NCBI GenBank assembly: GCA_951394405.1
Contig: OX596339.1
Location: forward strand, 3,162,001-3,226,000
DNA: 64,000 nt
Source of the DNA: Coprinellus micaceus
Taxonomy: Eukaryota > Basidiomycota > Agaricomycetes > Agaricales > Psathyrellaceae
Direction: 5' to 3'
Numbering within the stretch: position 1 is the first letter of the stretch; the number at the start of each line of letters is the position of its first letter. Shown piece by piece: positions 34,294 to 45,855 of this stretch. The notes under the pieces are model-generated. The model saw nothing but the letters and a program-made list of their open reading frames with translations. It had not been told where the DNA came from and searched no databases. Made by a program: the position numbers and the translations under genes.

Positions 34294-35001
34294 ATGCTTA
34301 CCGAGATCAGAAGCGCCCAGAACCCGGCCACTACCAGGGCGAATTATCGGACTGTACAAAACACACCCGATGTCCGTTTGACCGGCACAAATCTATCGAG
34401 GAAACAGGATGCATCTGTGCTCCGGAACGCTCACCGCGACCGTGCCCACTCTCAACTTCAGGAACTTCATTCCTCAACAGCCTCCAGCCCTCATTCCGAT
34501 TCCGAGCATTCCCTCTTAGACGCGAGGCTCCGCTCCTCTTCGGAATCCACTGAATCTCGCCCCGCCGCCCTCAGCACACGCCCACCCCACTCATACTCAA
34601 CTCTCATCAAGCAAGCCCTGGCCGAGAACCCTGGTGGGCGCATGAGCGTCCATGGTATATGCCATTCTATTGCAGCGCGCTTTGAATATTATCGGATTCG
34701 TAACAAGCCCGCCGCTTCATGGAAGGTAAGCACCCTCACGCACCGCCGTCCCAACACCTAATGATGCGGTAATACCCATCTGAAGGCGTCAATTCGCAAC
34801 CACCTCAGCCGAAGCTCCGAATTCAAGAACGTTGATCGACCCGACGGAGAGAGTGGGCGTGGTAGACTTTGGGAGGTGGACCGTTCGTGCAAGTTAGGAG
34901 TTTTGAATAAGCGGTATTCAAGGAGACATGCAGGATCGCGAAAATCCAAGCCTGGGGCAGCTATTGGGGGATACCATGGCTGCTTAGAAACGAAATCATG
35001 A
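34294..35001 (+). CDS. Forkhead-domain protein with altered recognition helix
   Basis: Exon 1 (34294-34725) and exon 2 (34786-35001) join across a 60-nt GTAAGC-AAG intron to give 215 residues. A disordered N-terminus of about 100 residues precedes the forkhead fold. That fold runs from RPPHSYSTLIKQALAENPGG (helix 1) through MSVHGICHSIAARFEYYR (helix 2) to SWKASIRNHLS (recognition helix), then a wing ending RGRLWEVD. The intron falls within the domain, just before the recognition helix. The helix reads IRNHLS where forkhead proteins usually have IRHNLS, so the His and Asn are transposed. At 215 residues the protein is short for a fungal forkhead factor, and a short basic tail follows. It would be a nuclear DNA-binding protein, or a decaying copy of one. 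Confidence 0.75.
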
Positions 35002-37362
35002 CCAGAATCGAGTAGATGGATATTCATACCTTCGCATATGCACGCCTTTATGGCTTTAATCGCATCGTTCTATTCTACCACGCCTCCCCTTTCGTTTGTC
35101 CCTGAATTGTGGGCAAGCTCCAGATAGCGTTGGCGGGTTCTGCACGGTCAAGTTTTGAAAATTTGAAGTCGAAGCTAGCGGAATTCAAATTTCCATTCAA
35201 CGCGCGATTAGCGATAGGGTCAATTCTAGGTGCCGTCGACTCTCGTTGTGGTCCTGTAGAGACATTTATGGGCTGTAACAACTTTTTCTGTATGATCAAA
35301 GGGCGTGAATTTTCAGGCGGAGGGATAGAAACATCGGAATTCCATGTTCCACACGACTCCGGTAGCCCCGGCTTCGGGATGGGCACAACCACAAGATCCC
35401 CGAGCCCTCATTGTGAGGTAGATTTACTGTATGTTTTACAAATGTATGCTCGTGAAGAGCTTGGGGACGTCAATGGGATGGATATCTCCGCTGCACATAG
35501 ACCGTGGTTTAACTTGGTCTAACTCTGAAGATTTCCATGGCGAGAATAAATTGGGACGAGGTTATCAGATCTCATCGATGCATCCATTCCAGAACATATG
35601 ATACTTGACTGAAGACTTCAACAAGAAAAAGGGTTACACGTCTCAAAAGAGGTTTGTACCGCTGAATTTGCTTTGTTTTCCCCTTTTCAAAGCGATTTGT
35701 GCAGACGAGACCTTCGGCGGTAGCTCAGCGGCCTCCTCGGCTGTGTATTTTTAAGGTCCGACTGGAGCACTAGAGGGTGCTTGGTATCCAAAATCCCGCT
35801 GAAACCATGTCAGAACGACCTCAAATACGTTCTGTGCAGTATATGGAAGATTATGGTCAGAAAATCCCCCAATGGTGGCCCAAAATGCCTTAGAAACCCC
35901 TAAGTACATTGCGGGAAGAAGCAGCGACGCTTCGATTGGCGTTCTGGTTCTCGATTTTTGACCGTGCAGAACCCGCCAACCTTACTCCAGATGGTGCCGA
36001 AGTCCGAACGCAGTAAAGGCACCAGCCTCAGTCGTGTATTTGGCGTACTAGTATAGGTTCAACTTCGTAACATTCGTAATGAAATAATGGCAAACGGGAA
36101 ATTATGACGAAGTCACCCATTGCTCCCGAATGTTGGCCCAAGTCGGCCGATGATCGCCGCAAGCGCCCGGCGCCATCCTCGCTCTCCCGCTCTCTCCAAT
36201 CTGTCTCCCTGTCTCCCTGTCTCCCTCTCCTTCTCTCCTTCTCCCTTCCTCTCTTTCTCTCTCTCTCTCTCTCTTCTCTCTCTCTTCTCTCTCTCTCCCT
36301 CTTTCCGTGCGACGAAAGCGCTCTACAAAACGGCGGCTGCGACTCAAACAGCACGGGAGGATGAAACTGTGACCCTCAATCCTCTCCAACGTACCGCGAC
36401 AAGACTCAGATCCAGCTGCGATCTTGAGACACTGAACCGCGAAGTTGGGACCGCGTGCCATTCGATCTAGGCCGCCCCTCCGTTCCTGACACAATCCCGC
36501 CGGCCCCACGAATTAGGGTGCTGTCCTCCATTTGGGGGTTCACCCCATAGCAAGGGCAATCAATCCGATGGGCCCATGGCTCTCCTTGTACCCTTTTGTC
36601 TGGCAAACGCCCTACTGGTTGATTCGGCTGTCCCAACCAAGGCGTTCGAAAGTAGGATCTCTAGGTGGCATCGCGCTGAAACCGGAGCGTTGGCTATCGA
36701 GGGCGGTTTCAGCACTGCTTCAAGTAACCTATCCGGCGCCTCTCGCCCAGGGGCGTCCCGCTACTATCTGAATGAAGCCCTGGAAACAGTGTCGGATGAA
36801 GGCTGCGTCCCCGCCCTCCAAGGCAACAATGGGCTTGATCCGGATTCCAACAGGGCCTCAACCGGTCCTCTACAGTCCCGTAGGCAAGGGGTCATCGCCT
36901 CAAGCGGGCAACCCGTGGATAGCCACGAGCCCAGATGCCCGACAACCCATTTCATCTGTTTGAATTTTAGCTTTAAAACCCTGGACTTTCAGATCTATAG
37001 TCAGCCCTCCAGACTAAAACCGTCACTCGGCCCAACCCGCGCAGCATCCCATTTAGTCCCAACCGCGACCATATGGCTGCCTCTCCTTCACATTTGCACT
37101 CAGCCCAAAATAAAGAAAATGCGGCACCGATACAGATCCCAAAGAGGACGCGCGAAGCGCCTCCGGTCGCGTTTGGCTGGGGCCCTCCCCGAAAGCAGTG
37201 AGTCGGCTCGAGCCCACGCTTAGCTTACGCTCACGCGTTCGCAATTTCCATCCATGTAGGACCAAAACCGACCCCCTCGTCGGCCATGGCCGCCACTTTG
37301 GCAGGACAATACGCACATTCTGTCGTATTCACACCTTGATAACTAATGGATTGACCCGAACC
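35002..37362. other. 2.4-kb stretch without a recognised gene
   Basis: Open frames at 35109-35522 and 36576-37223 (+) have no family features. The CT-rich microsatellite is listed separately. Confidence 0.5.
36197..36301. repeat. CT-rich microsatellite
   Basis: Runs of CTGTCTCC and then CTCTCTCT with TTCTCT interruptions. On the minus strand this gives spurious Arg/Glu-rich open frames. Confidence 0.9.
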
Positions 37363-38647
37363 ATGCAGCTTGAGCTGGAAAGGATCACAGAGGAAGAATT
37401 AACCGCGGGGTGAGTCCGGGCTTGCAATATGTAGCCTAGAACGTGGCTCAAATTCCCCGCCAGAGAGCTCTCGGAGCACCGGATGTATCGTGCCCTTTTA
37501 CTGATGTCTCCTGGTCTGGAGGAGAGGCTCAACACTGGCTCCGAGCAAGACGTGCATTATGTTGCTGATATGGTGAGCGTCTACCGCGATTGGTTGGTCC
37601 GCCCCCTTAACTGAGGCGCATTTTCGTCTTTCTCCGCTATAGATAACGAAAGGGATATCCACGGCGAGGTCTGACGACACTAAATCTCTGAAGTCGGCGG
37701 TGGTCGATTGGATAACCCCCCCGAAGGAAGTCCTCTATCCGCCCATTCAACGGAATGTCAAAGCTGACAGAGGCTTCCACCACTCTCGCACCGGAGAACT
37801 TCTCTGCCCCGTCAACCTGGATTGGAGCGACGAGAAGTAAGTAACAAGTTGCCGCACATCTCTTTGAGGCTCATCGGCGTAGGATCAGGCGCGATTTGGA
37901 GAGCGGAAACTTGGTTCCCTCTGGAGATCTCTGGCCTCGCTTTCTGTATCGGAACTACGAATACAATCCCCAGGACCCATGGGACGGCTTGATGCGTAGC
38001 GCCTTGCTTGTTAAAGTAAGGATTCTAATGCCCTTATCTCAGAAGCTGGGCTTCCATCTGACGGAGAAATAGGCATTCAAGCACGTCTTTACGTCTCCTA
38101 GCTCCGTGCTTAACTCTGCGAGCAAAGCTACACGGTCAAGCAATGCTAGAATCCACGGGATGACAGTGGTAACAACCTCTTCCCTAGCCTATATCGCAAC
38201 GCAGGTTCGGATTGCTTCGCCGGTTGCCCCAGAAACCCTAGCTCTGACGATTCGCGTCCAGGTTCGCTTCGCGCTTAGTTCTTCCCCCGTGTTCTCTCGC
38301 ACCGACACGGTGACCGACTCTGAGTTTTTCTACAACCTTATTGCCGATCTGCTTGAAGACGAAAGTGAACACGTGGAGGTTGCGGACTTGTTGAAATGGT
38401 GGAACCGGTATGGCCGACATCTGGAGCGCTTTTGGGAGCGTTATTGACTTTGATTTCCTCCAACAGCCAGGTTTTCCCCACCCATACCAACCACGCTCGC
38501 TCCGTCCACCAGGATTCAGTCATTGCGAAGATCAAGGAGCGCAGACGGCTCATCAATTCAGGACACCGGGACGAGAGTGCTGGCTCTCAGACTGTGCCTT
38601 CTTCCAGCTCGGCGACGCCGATCAGTAGCTTGGGCCGTGTTGCTTAG
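37363..38647 (+). CDS. DUF6698-type protein
   Basis: Seven exons (37363-37409, 37464-37572, 37643-37836, 37883-38015, 38073-38204, 38262-38407, 38467-38647) total 942 nt, 313 residues, with every junction in phase. Key stretches are AVVDWITPPKEVLYPPIQRN, KADRGFHHSRTGELLCPV, LDWSDEK, DLWPRFLYRNYEYNPQDPW and KATRSSNARIHGMTVV. FALSSSPVFSRTDTVTDSE and LLKWWNRQVFP follow. This layout matches the DUF6698 family, widespread and multicopy in mushroom genomes, often near transposons; its function is unknown to me. The gene appears intact. The intron at 38205-38261 is 57 nt and would also read through in frame. Confidence 0.85.
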
Positions 38648-39390
38648 AGCGGGTCAGGGCAAACCCGCCGTGGTGGAGGCAACCTCGAGCTATCTTGCCA
38701 TGTAGCGCCTTTGAGCATCTTATTTATTACTTGTATTGACTTTATTGTGTTCAGAATCCCGGCCTCCCCCTTTTGGATGGCGAGCCGATGCCCATGGTCG
38801 ATCTCAGGGTCCCAGTGAGAGATTCGGAGCCGGGCCTAAGGCCTTGATTGTGACGAGAAGTTGCACCCTTACGGCGACTGGAAATTGAATGGAAGAGACG
38901 CCGCCGTCACCGTGGTGCCCAGACATAGCCATTCCGATCGCCGTTCCCGATCGCGTTGAAGTTGTCCAATAATTTAAGGCCTTCCAGGGTGCCCGGAGCG
39001 ACCCCACCCACTCCACAACAACTTGTCTTCCAAGGCCAGCACGCCTTTCAAGGATCAGGCTTCCCTGCTCGAAAACTTGACCAAACCTTTGGCCGACAAC
39101 GTAGTGGGGCTGACATCATATTCCCCGACACAGAGAAGCTGAAGACAGCGTCGGGCTTCCTTCCAAGCAGCTTCATGATGGCCCAATTTTTTTCTAGCAC
39201 CCGCATCCCTGATTTTGCCACCATCCTATCCGTCAACTCAGTGTGAGTAGAGCCCTGGTCCCATGAAACCCAGTATCAGTATATCGCCGAACCTAATCCC
39301 GTATTCCTTTCTGCACCATAGGTCGTATCTTGTTGGCTTCGTAGGCAGCGATCGTATCTGTCTTCCAAATCCGTTATTTACTCTTTGCAG
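38648..39390. other. Intergenic stretch before the DUF6534-like gene
   Basis: May hold N-terminal exons of the membrane protein that follows, but I could not assign them. An open frame at 38956-39246 is not recognised. Confidence 0.4.
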
Positions 39391-40890
39391 GTGGCCGCCG
39401 GCAGGTACATTCAGTCAAGAAGTTTTGAACTTGATACGGCTCTCGCTCGAGTATTCTTTGGCCTCCTGTTGTATGTCTCGTGCTTCTTTTCATTTCACGA
39501 ACTAACCGCCAGTTTTTCACCCTTAGCACGGCCGGCACCCTGCAAGCTGCGCTTGTCTTCGTATACTTCTACCACCTGATCAAACTTGAAAACGCATCGT
39601 GGGGCGGACCTCTTTCACTCCCCACTGAAATATCCGCGTGAGTTGTCACATGTTTGCAAACGGTGATATGCAGTTGTCTAATTGGGGGTGGTTAATGAAG
39701 GACCGCGCTGGTGAGGCCTCCTTCTCGAGCAGCTTTCCGACCGTGCCTGATGCCTTCCTTCCCCACCAGGCAGGTTGCCTGACTTCTGTAAGCTATGCAG
39801 GATATCCCTTGACGCCTACTCGAGTGCTCATCCACCCTCGTCCCCGCTCTCTTCTACTAGAACGTTTTGATGTTCACTCTGCAGACGTGAGATTGCGCTC
39901 GAAACGTCTCTTGGGCATCCTTTTGACTCGAAAGCCACAGCTATACGTGCATTAGGGCATGGTACTGTAAGTGCGTGAACTACCTAATTCGGCCGATAGC
40001 TAATCTCGACTGGGGCATAAAAGTCACTCGGGTGTCGGATCATCCCTGGCCATATCTCGTTGCCATTACCCTTGCCGTACGTTCGCCTTCCGTCTCCTTT
40101 GAGAGTATGAACTAAACTCGCCTCATAACAGGGCTTTGCGTCGTTGACTGCCTTAGGTCTGTGTATCCGCGCCAGCTCTACACAACATACTGATTGTCTC
40201 TCGCCGCAGGTACTGGCGGATGTAAGGGCGGCCTTTAAACTCGAGTATACCACTACCAACTAAACCGTCTCCTGTTTATTCGATCTAGTTTATATTTCGC
40301 GAACGTACGTTCGCTAAGCCTGTTTCCATTTCCGGTCGGTTGAAGCCACTCTCTTGTAGCTTCCTGAGCGCGAAGGATAGTTATGGGTTCTTATACGAAG
40401 ATGCAAGCACGGCTATGGTATGGGGCTTTCTCACTCCCTTTCGCGACGGTCTTGGTCTGATTTGTCGAGCTTCAGCGGACGTCTGTGGTGCTCCAATCCT
40501 CCGCCACTTTCATCTGTGAGGTAATGGTAACCTTGACGCTCGTATTACTGTTCAAGGGGGAGCGGGACAGCCTTGAAATGGGTCGGTAAGTAGCTACTTC
40601 GCTTTGGCCGCTTTTGCGTGGCCGCTGAGTTCCCATAATTCGGCAGCCTGAAGAAGTTCATGGACGCATTCATTGTCGTGTCTCTTCAGCGTTTATTTAT
40701 GGTTTGGTGGGTCCTCCTCGACTTCGTCGCCCCCTTTTGGCTCACAAGCAGCCCTCGCTTCACCAGCTCGTTCACGCTATTGGGCGTAGCCCTGGTAACC
40801 TGTCTTAGTACCCTTTGGGCATGCCCCCTGCTAAGCCGCTTCGCAGTACTCCTTCCAGTCCGGGACATCCGTTTTGTAAGGCTGTTTTGA
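39391..40890 (+). CDS. DUF6534-like multi-pass membrane protein, model incomplete
   Basis: Several exons resemble successive parts of the mushroom DUF6534 seven-TM family. At 39391-39480 is GRYIQSRSFELDTALARVFF. At about 39530-39640 is TAGTLQAALVFVYFYHLIKL, then ASWGGPLSLPTEIS before a GTGAGT donor. At about 40014-40078 is TRVSDHPWPYLVAITLA, then a GTACGT intron into GFASLTALGLC. At about 40490-40590 is TFICEVMVTLTLVLLFKGER, then MGR before GTAAGT. At about 40645-40720 is KKFMDAFIVVSLQRLFMVWW. The order agrees with the family. The N-terminus and two intermediate junctions were not resolved, so the gene may be decayed. The family's role is unknown. Confidence 0.5.
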
Positions 40891-41944
40891 CATTGGCCTT
40901 CGTTCCATTCGGCTAAACCCCGCCTCCCCAAGCACCGCCTTTTTCTTTGGAACTACCCACAGTGCGTCAGAATCTCTTTCGCTGTGCAGCGCTTACTGAA
41001 GTGCTACCAAACAGTCTATATCGCGTTTTTATTCTGGAGGTACGCCGCGGCATCTGCACGAGTAGGGGCGATGCTGAGCAGCTCCCACTGGGAATAGCTT
41101 AAACGCCCGTATGGTATACGCCCGGCGTTTTCCAGGAGGCCAGGTTGAAAGCATCCTGCCCTGTGTCAGGCGCAACGGTGAACGGCTTGAGATGGTGGAT
41201 ATTTCACTCGTGAGTAGCCAAGCCGCATACCCATCCCTCCATGCTGATTTCCGAGTCGCTCATCCCGACGCTTCAGCCCATGCCTCCTAGTTCGTCAGGG
41301 CCTCCAGAGGCTGTTCCTCCAGCCAGGGTGGATGGGTAAATGGCCCGCGCGTACCTCGGCGTTCCCTTCTAATACCCAATGTGTTTAGGGGCTGTGGGGA
41401 TACCGCTTAACCTGCGCTTTTTTCAGCGCTGCGACCGAGGACTCCTATCGGGAATCTCCCTCATTCAGCCTCCGCCGGATCTTCAAGCTCGCTCGCTCGC
41501 ACTCTGCCAATCATGCATCATGCTCGCTGTCCCTTGACTTTGTACATACCACATCCTAGACTCCGTGGCCCATACCACCAATTTTGAATGCTTTCAGAAG
41601 AAACTCGCAAGGATGGAAGCCGTTCGTTGCGTTACGCGTTCGAACGTAGGACATGTGCAGGCCCGACCCACAAAGGGGCATCCAACTTGCCCTGATTCTC
41701 TGCTACATACCGTCCCTCGCTCCCTTTGAACAGCGCTGCTGCTGCTGCTGCTGCTACCAAGAGCTCGGCGTCGAGCTTGTCAAGCCTGACGCTCCAAGCC
41801 ACGCTGCCTTTTCGTTTAGGCTCAGAGCTTTGTGTATGTCGGTCAAAAAGGGGCGAAAACGTTTCAAGAAAAGCCAGCGCTCTAATTAGATAGGTGGAGT
41901 TGGTTGCGACAAGGTAAGGGCTATGGAATGGGGGTCGGCATAAA
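40891..41944. other. Intergenic stretch with a GCT trinucleotide repeat
   Basis: No gene recognised. A (GCT)7 run lies at 41735-41755 inside a short Cys-rich open frame that I do not call. Confidence 0.5.
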
Positions 41945-43726
41945 CTATAGCGGTACTACAACAGGAGGCTTGTCGGGACGTTGAAGCAGATCGTCGATAG
42001 TGCTCCACAAACCCAGCCCCATTGCCCACCTTTTGGGTTTCTCCTCCTGCATCTTCCTGTAGCCCTTGGCGTCGCGCTTTTTGAACTGTTTCTCAGACCG
42101 GAAGCCATTGTCGACAAAACGGAACAGAGCGCCGGCTGTGTACTGCGTGAAGCTCGTTCGAGTTTCCCCTTCGCGTACGGGAATGTTGCCGTGGGTGAGT
42201 GTGGCAGAGGGTATGAGTATGAGGGCGCCGGGAGGGAACTGAATGATGAGTTTCAACTCTTTGAGCACGAGGTGGCCTCCCTTTGTGTGGTCGTAGTTGC
42301 CGAAGGCGTGGATGGCGCAGAAGCCAAAGGGGAGGTTCATGCAGTCCCTGTGCATGAAGGTTGCAACTTGAGGGCCGAGATTGCAGGCAGCCGACGAATA
42401 GACGGAGCCGGTCCAATTGACCCTGAGGTGCGTATTAGCCTCTCGGAAAGATCTCGTCCGCTTGTGGTAGTAGTCATATAGGTCAGGCATGTAGAACCTC
42501 AACGACTCTAAGGCGAAAACAATGGACTTAGGTCAATTGAGGCAGAAAGAATGGAGCACGCACCGCTTTGGTGAATTGCGATGCGCCGGAGCTCTGGGCT
42601 TGATAGAAGTTCATCGACGACATTCTCGTGGCCATCGTTAGCCTGGTTGTAGGGTTTGTTGCCAAACCCATAGGCCGTCCCCATGTTCAAGGCGGCCCAG
42701 TTCTTTCCTCGCTTGTGGTCCAGGTACCCCTCTTCCCATTCGTTTTCTTCGCCTAGCCGTAGAAAGAGTTGGTGGATGGACTCGCAAGCCGCAGGATAGC
42801 TCTCATCCTCGGGAATGCCCACCGCAATGACCACCAGCTTCTTGGTTTCCGACTCCTGGAAGAGGAGGGGCTCCCTGCGTGAATACAATGAGTATGAGTC
42901 TAGGGAAGGGCGCTGCAACGTACCGCCCATCCCATTCAATAACGGCGTATCCCTCGCTTTCCAGCTTCCCCAGATTCAAAACCTCCCTCTCCTTATCTAG
43001 AGCGTCGGCATAGGTGGCCCCGTAGCCGCTGCTATCGGCGGGCAGCCCGCATATGTCGACGTCTGTCGTAATGGCTTTGTCCTTCACCACGCGCGACTCG
43101 ACGTCCTTCTTGCGCGGCCGTCGAGTGTTGTGGTGGATCTCCTCCGCTCTATCCATCTTCCTCTTTTTCGCCCTGTGGTCGTTCTTTCTCTTCTTCCTCT
43201 TCTCTTTTCTCGACAAATTTGGCCGAACCCCTTCGTCTGCACTCCCCCCGCCGCCCCCATCACTGCTGAAGCCCTCGTCCATCGGAGTCGGCGCCCTTAC
43301 ACCCCCCGCCGATGGCGCTGGGGGGTTTGCCGATGGGAATTGCAAGCGGTGTGTGGAGATTTCAGAGCGGGGGCTGGGTCGAAGAGGGGCGTCCGTGTCT
43401 GGCGTCGTGGCCTTGCGCTTCCGAGAAGGTGGGGCTTCGGCATTGACCCCCTCTACGGAGGCCTTGGGGTGGGGCCCCATGGCTACGTCCAGGGCCATAA
43501 GCACAGCTTGAAAGGGAGCAGGCTGATCCCCCTCCGCTAGGGGGGTGATTGGGGTTGAAGCCTTCGTGGTGCCCCTATCCTTGCCCAATTTACGCTCGTC
43601 TTCGGAATCAGGCTCGTTCTCGACCTCAGCGTTTACGGCATCTTGAAGGGCGCTCTCAAGGGAGAAGGATGGGGGAAGGGAGTATGCTATGCCATATGTC
43701 GTCCCGGAGCGCGTTCGGCCTGGGTG
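41945..43726 (-). CDS. TET/JBP-like 2-oxoglutarate/Fe(II) dioxygenase
   Basis: Three exons (43726-42924, 42874-42564, 42507-41945) join in frame across 49- and 56-nt introns. An upstream exon with the start codon is probably missing, because 43726 follows a TGTAG acceptor and the frame has no early ATG. The N-terminal part is Ser/Pro-rich, then strongly basic (KEKRKKRKNDHRAKKRKMDR), a likely nuclear signal. The catalytic core shows NLGPQVATFMHRDCMNLPFG, with the HxD iron ligands, then GNYDHTKGGHLVL and IIQFPPGALILIPSATLTHG, with the distal histidine. The 2OG-binding arginine is probably in ETRTSFTQYTAGALFRFVD. This is the fungal TET/JBP-like arrangement. Relatives oxidise 5-methylcytosine or thymine in DNA, and fungal lineages expanded together with KDZ transposons (published work of Iyer and colleagues, from memory). 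All visible catalytic residues are present. Activity is inferred. Confidence 0.82.
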
Positions 43727-45672
43727 CTACAGAATATTAGGCCGCGCAAATGGAAGCCAGAACCGACGGCGCTTACTGCTGTGTGAGGGCTCTGCATCTG
43801 GGCCTCCCGCGAGTACTCAAGCTCCTCTCCCAGTGTCGGGGTTCAAAGGAAAAGGCACGGCTTGAACTTAGAAGTTGGGGCCTTTTCATTGGCAAGTTTA
43901 CTTCCTCAGTGGCGGCGGCCGTCGTGGCTGTGAGGCCGAGGCCTTTGGCAAGCAAACCACAGCAACGCGCCGAAACGTGTCAGGTGGCCGCGTTCAACTT
44001 TGAATCTGTAGCGACGACCCTCACGCCCATAGTACAACCTGGTCCCTGCAATCACCGCCTTTGACTCTGCGCCAAGGGTTGGGCCGGTTGATTGGATGGG
44101 GTGGCAGGCCGCGTAGCCCACATACACGCCCAAGCCCTGCAGCGGTGCTGCGCCCCTTTGCTGCTGGTGAGCCGTTCGGGCCATAGCTGGGCCCCCCCGC
44201 CTAGGTCCCACTGGCGCGCCTTGGCTAGAGCGGCGCCGTGCCTCTACTAGTACGCGCGGCATGCACCCCATCCCCTTGGGAGCACGGGCGGGCTATGGAG
44301 GAGGTGGGGCATAGGGGCACGTAGAACCCTGGGCAAGGCTGGGCGGTGCTAGTGGGGGGTGGACGGGGCGAGGGGCCGGCGGATGGGTGTTGGGGGCCAG
44401 GGAAGAAAGGCAAGGCTGGTGACACCGCTCTAAATGTTGGATTGGTTGTGTACTTACTGCTGCGCCTATCCCATTCTCTCAGAACTCACGGTATGCGCTC
44501 TTTCGGGGCCCAAGTCTTCTGAAGGCCAGTGTGAAGCGCTTTCGCCGCTGTTGGGCCCGCTAGACCAACAGCCGGGGCGCCCATCGCTAGCCAACAGGCG
44601 CCACCTGGCCTCAATGCACTCGGACGAAGCCAAACTTCGAGGCCGCCCTCAATTGCAATGTGCGATTGCTCCAGCAGCCTTTGTCGACGCTGTGAGGCGC
44701 CGGCGAGTGCTGGGCGCAAGCTCAACCCCGTACGGAGTTGGGGGAATGCTTGGTTGATCGATTTGGCGCTTTGGCGCTAGTTGGCGGCCATAATGGCAAC
44801 CTCATGGGGGCAGGGGGCTTTAGGCGCTTCCGAGTAGGCGGCCTTGAAGCGCGTACTTCGCCGCTCGGATCCATTGCCGTTGGCGGTTACCACACCCGTG
44901 CTGAACTTTTGGTCTGCCTACATGCACTCCTTAACATTAGTTTGAAACCAAGGGCCCTTTGCACTTCTGTGAGCGCTTCCGCGCACTCTGTGTTCTTTAG
45001 GATGCTTTTACATAAGTGAATAGATTTCCGGGGTAGCTGGATCGCAGGAGCGAGTAATATATGGTGCGGCGGTATTAGGGCTCGCCTATGCTCGCCGGTA
45101 CTGTATACGAAGTATGCTCGAGATCTAAGGGATGGTAAGCGGGGGTAGCGCCCCCATACTCAGCCCTCGTCAATGATCCTGAAGGGCTAGTATCGAATCT
45201 GTTAGCATCCGTCTACCGGCTGATTCACGGACTTACGTCTTCAGCAATGCCTCGTCCAAACCAGGACGCTACGCGCTCAAAGATCGGCTATGGGGGAGGG
45301 GGCGTCGGAGACGCGCCTACTACGACCGATTGAATGACTGAACTTACGTTGTACTTGCTGCCGTTTTCCATACCCATGATGCCGAAGGGCTGTCGGTGTT
45401 CTCTGTAAGCGCCCGTCCCTTCGTTTGGTTTGGGAACGCAGTACCTCTTTGGGCGTTCCTCGGCCAAACCACGCCGTTTCCACCATCGGCTATCAGGCGA
45501 CGTTGCAGTCAGAAACTTAGGGCTGTAGTACGCCAGCCCTCTGCTCCGTAATTTATATTCACCTCGTCTAGAGTGCCATTGCCTTCGATTGTTATCAGGG
45601 TACACGCCCTTCGGCGGTGACGCTGTGGGAGTAGAGTTGGTGCTGTACACTCACCAGAAGCTCAACACGAGC
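43727..45672. other. Intergenic stretch upstream of the TET/JBP-like gene
   Basis: Should contain its first exon and promoter. An open frame at 43906-44271 (-) could supply a start but I could not join it convincingly. Otherwise no gene is recognised. Confidence 0.4.
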
Positions 45673-45855
45673 TCAACGGCATACGGCGCTCACCTTTTCA
45701 GCTTGCTTCGCTTTCTCTTTCGTGAGCCTTCGCTTCCTCTCTCGTTCTCGTTTCCGCTCATCGCGCCCGCTTTCTATCCTCTCGAGCCACTCAGCGACCT
45801 TTGAATTGGCCGTCGCCTGATGGCTTTTGAAGGGGTGAGGCTTGAATTTGCCCAT
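45673..45855 (-). CDS. Possible first exon of a small charged helical protein
   Basis: From the ATG at 45855 the frame gives MGKFKPHPFKSHQATANSKV, then a highly charged helix (ERIESGRDERKRERERKRRL), and ends at KQAEK before a GTGAGC donor near 45692. No second exon was identified. It could equally be chance or a transposon remnant. Confidence 0.25.
   Translation of the reverse strand: MGKFKPHPFKSHQATANSKVAEWLERIESGRDERKRERERKRRLTKEKAKQAEKVSAVCR

Noticed and set aside
35109..35522. 137-codon plus-strand ORF
   Set aside because: No recognisable motif or neighbours; likely chance.
35716..35775. tRNA-like start (GGTAGCTCAGCGG resembling a D-arm)
   Set aside because: No matching D-stem partner, anticodon arm or GTTCGA-type T-arm follows at the right spacing.
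36028..36509. Arg/Glu-rich minus-strand ORFs
   Set aside because: They are translations of the CT microsatellite.
36576..37223. 215-codon plus-strand ORF
   Set aside because: No motif, no splice support and atypical composition; not reported as a gene.
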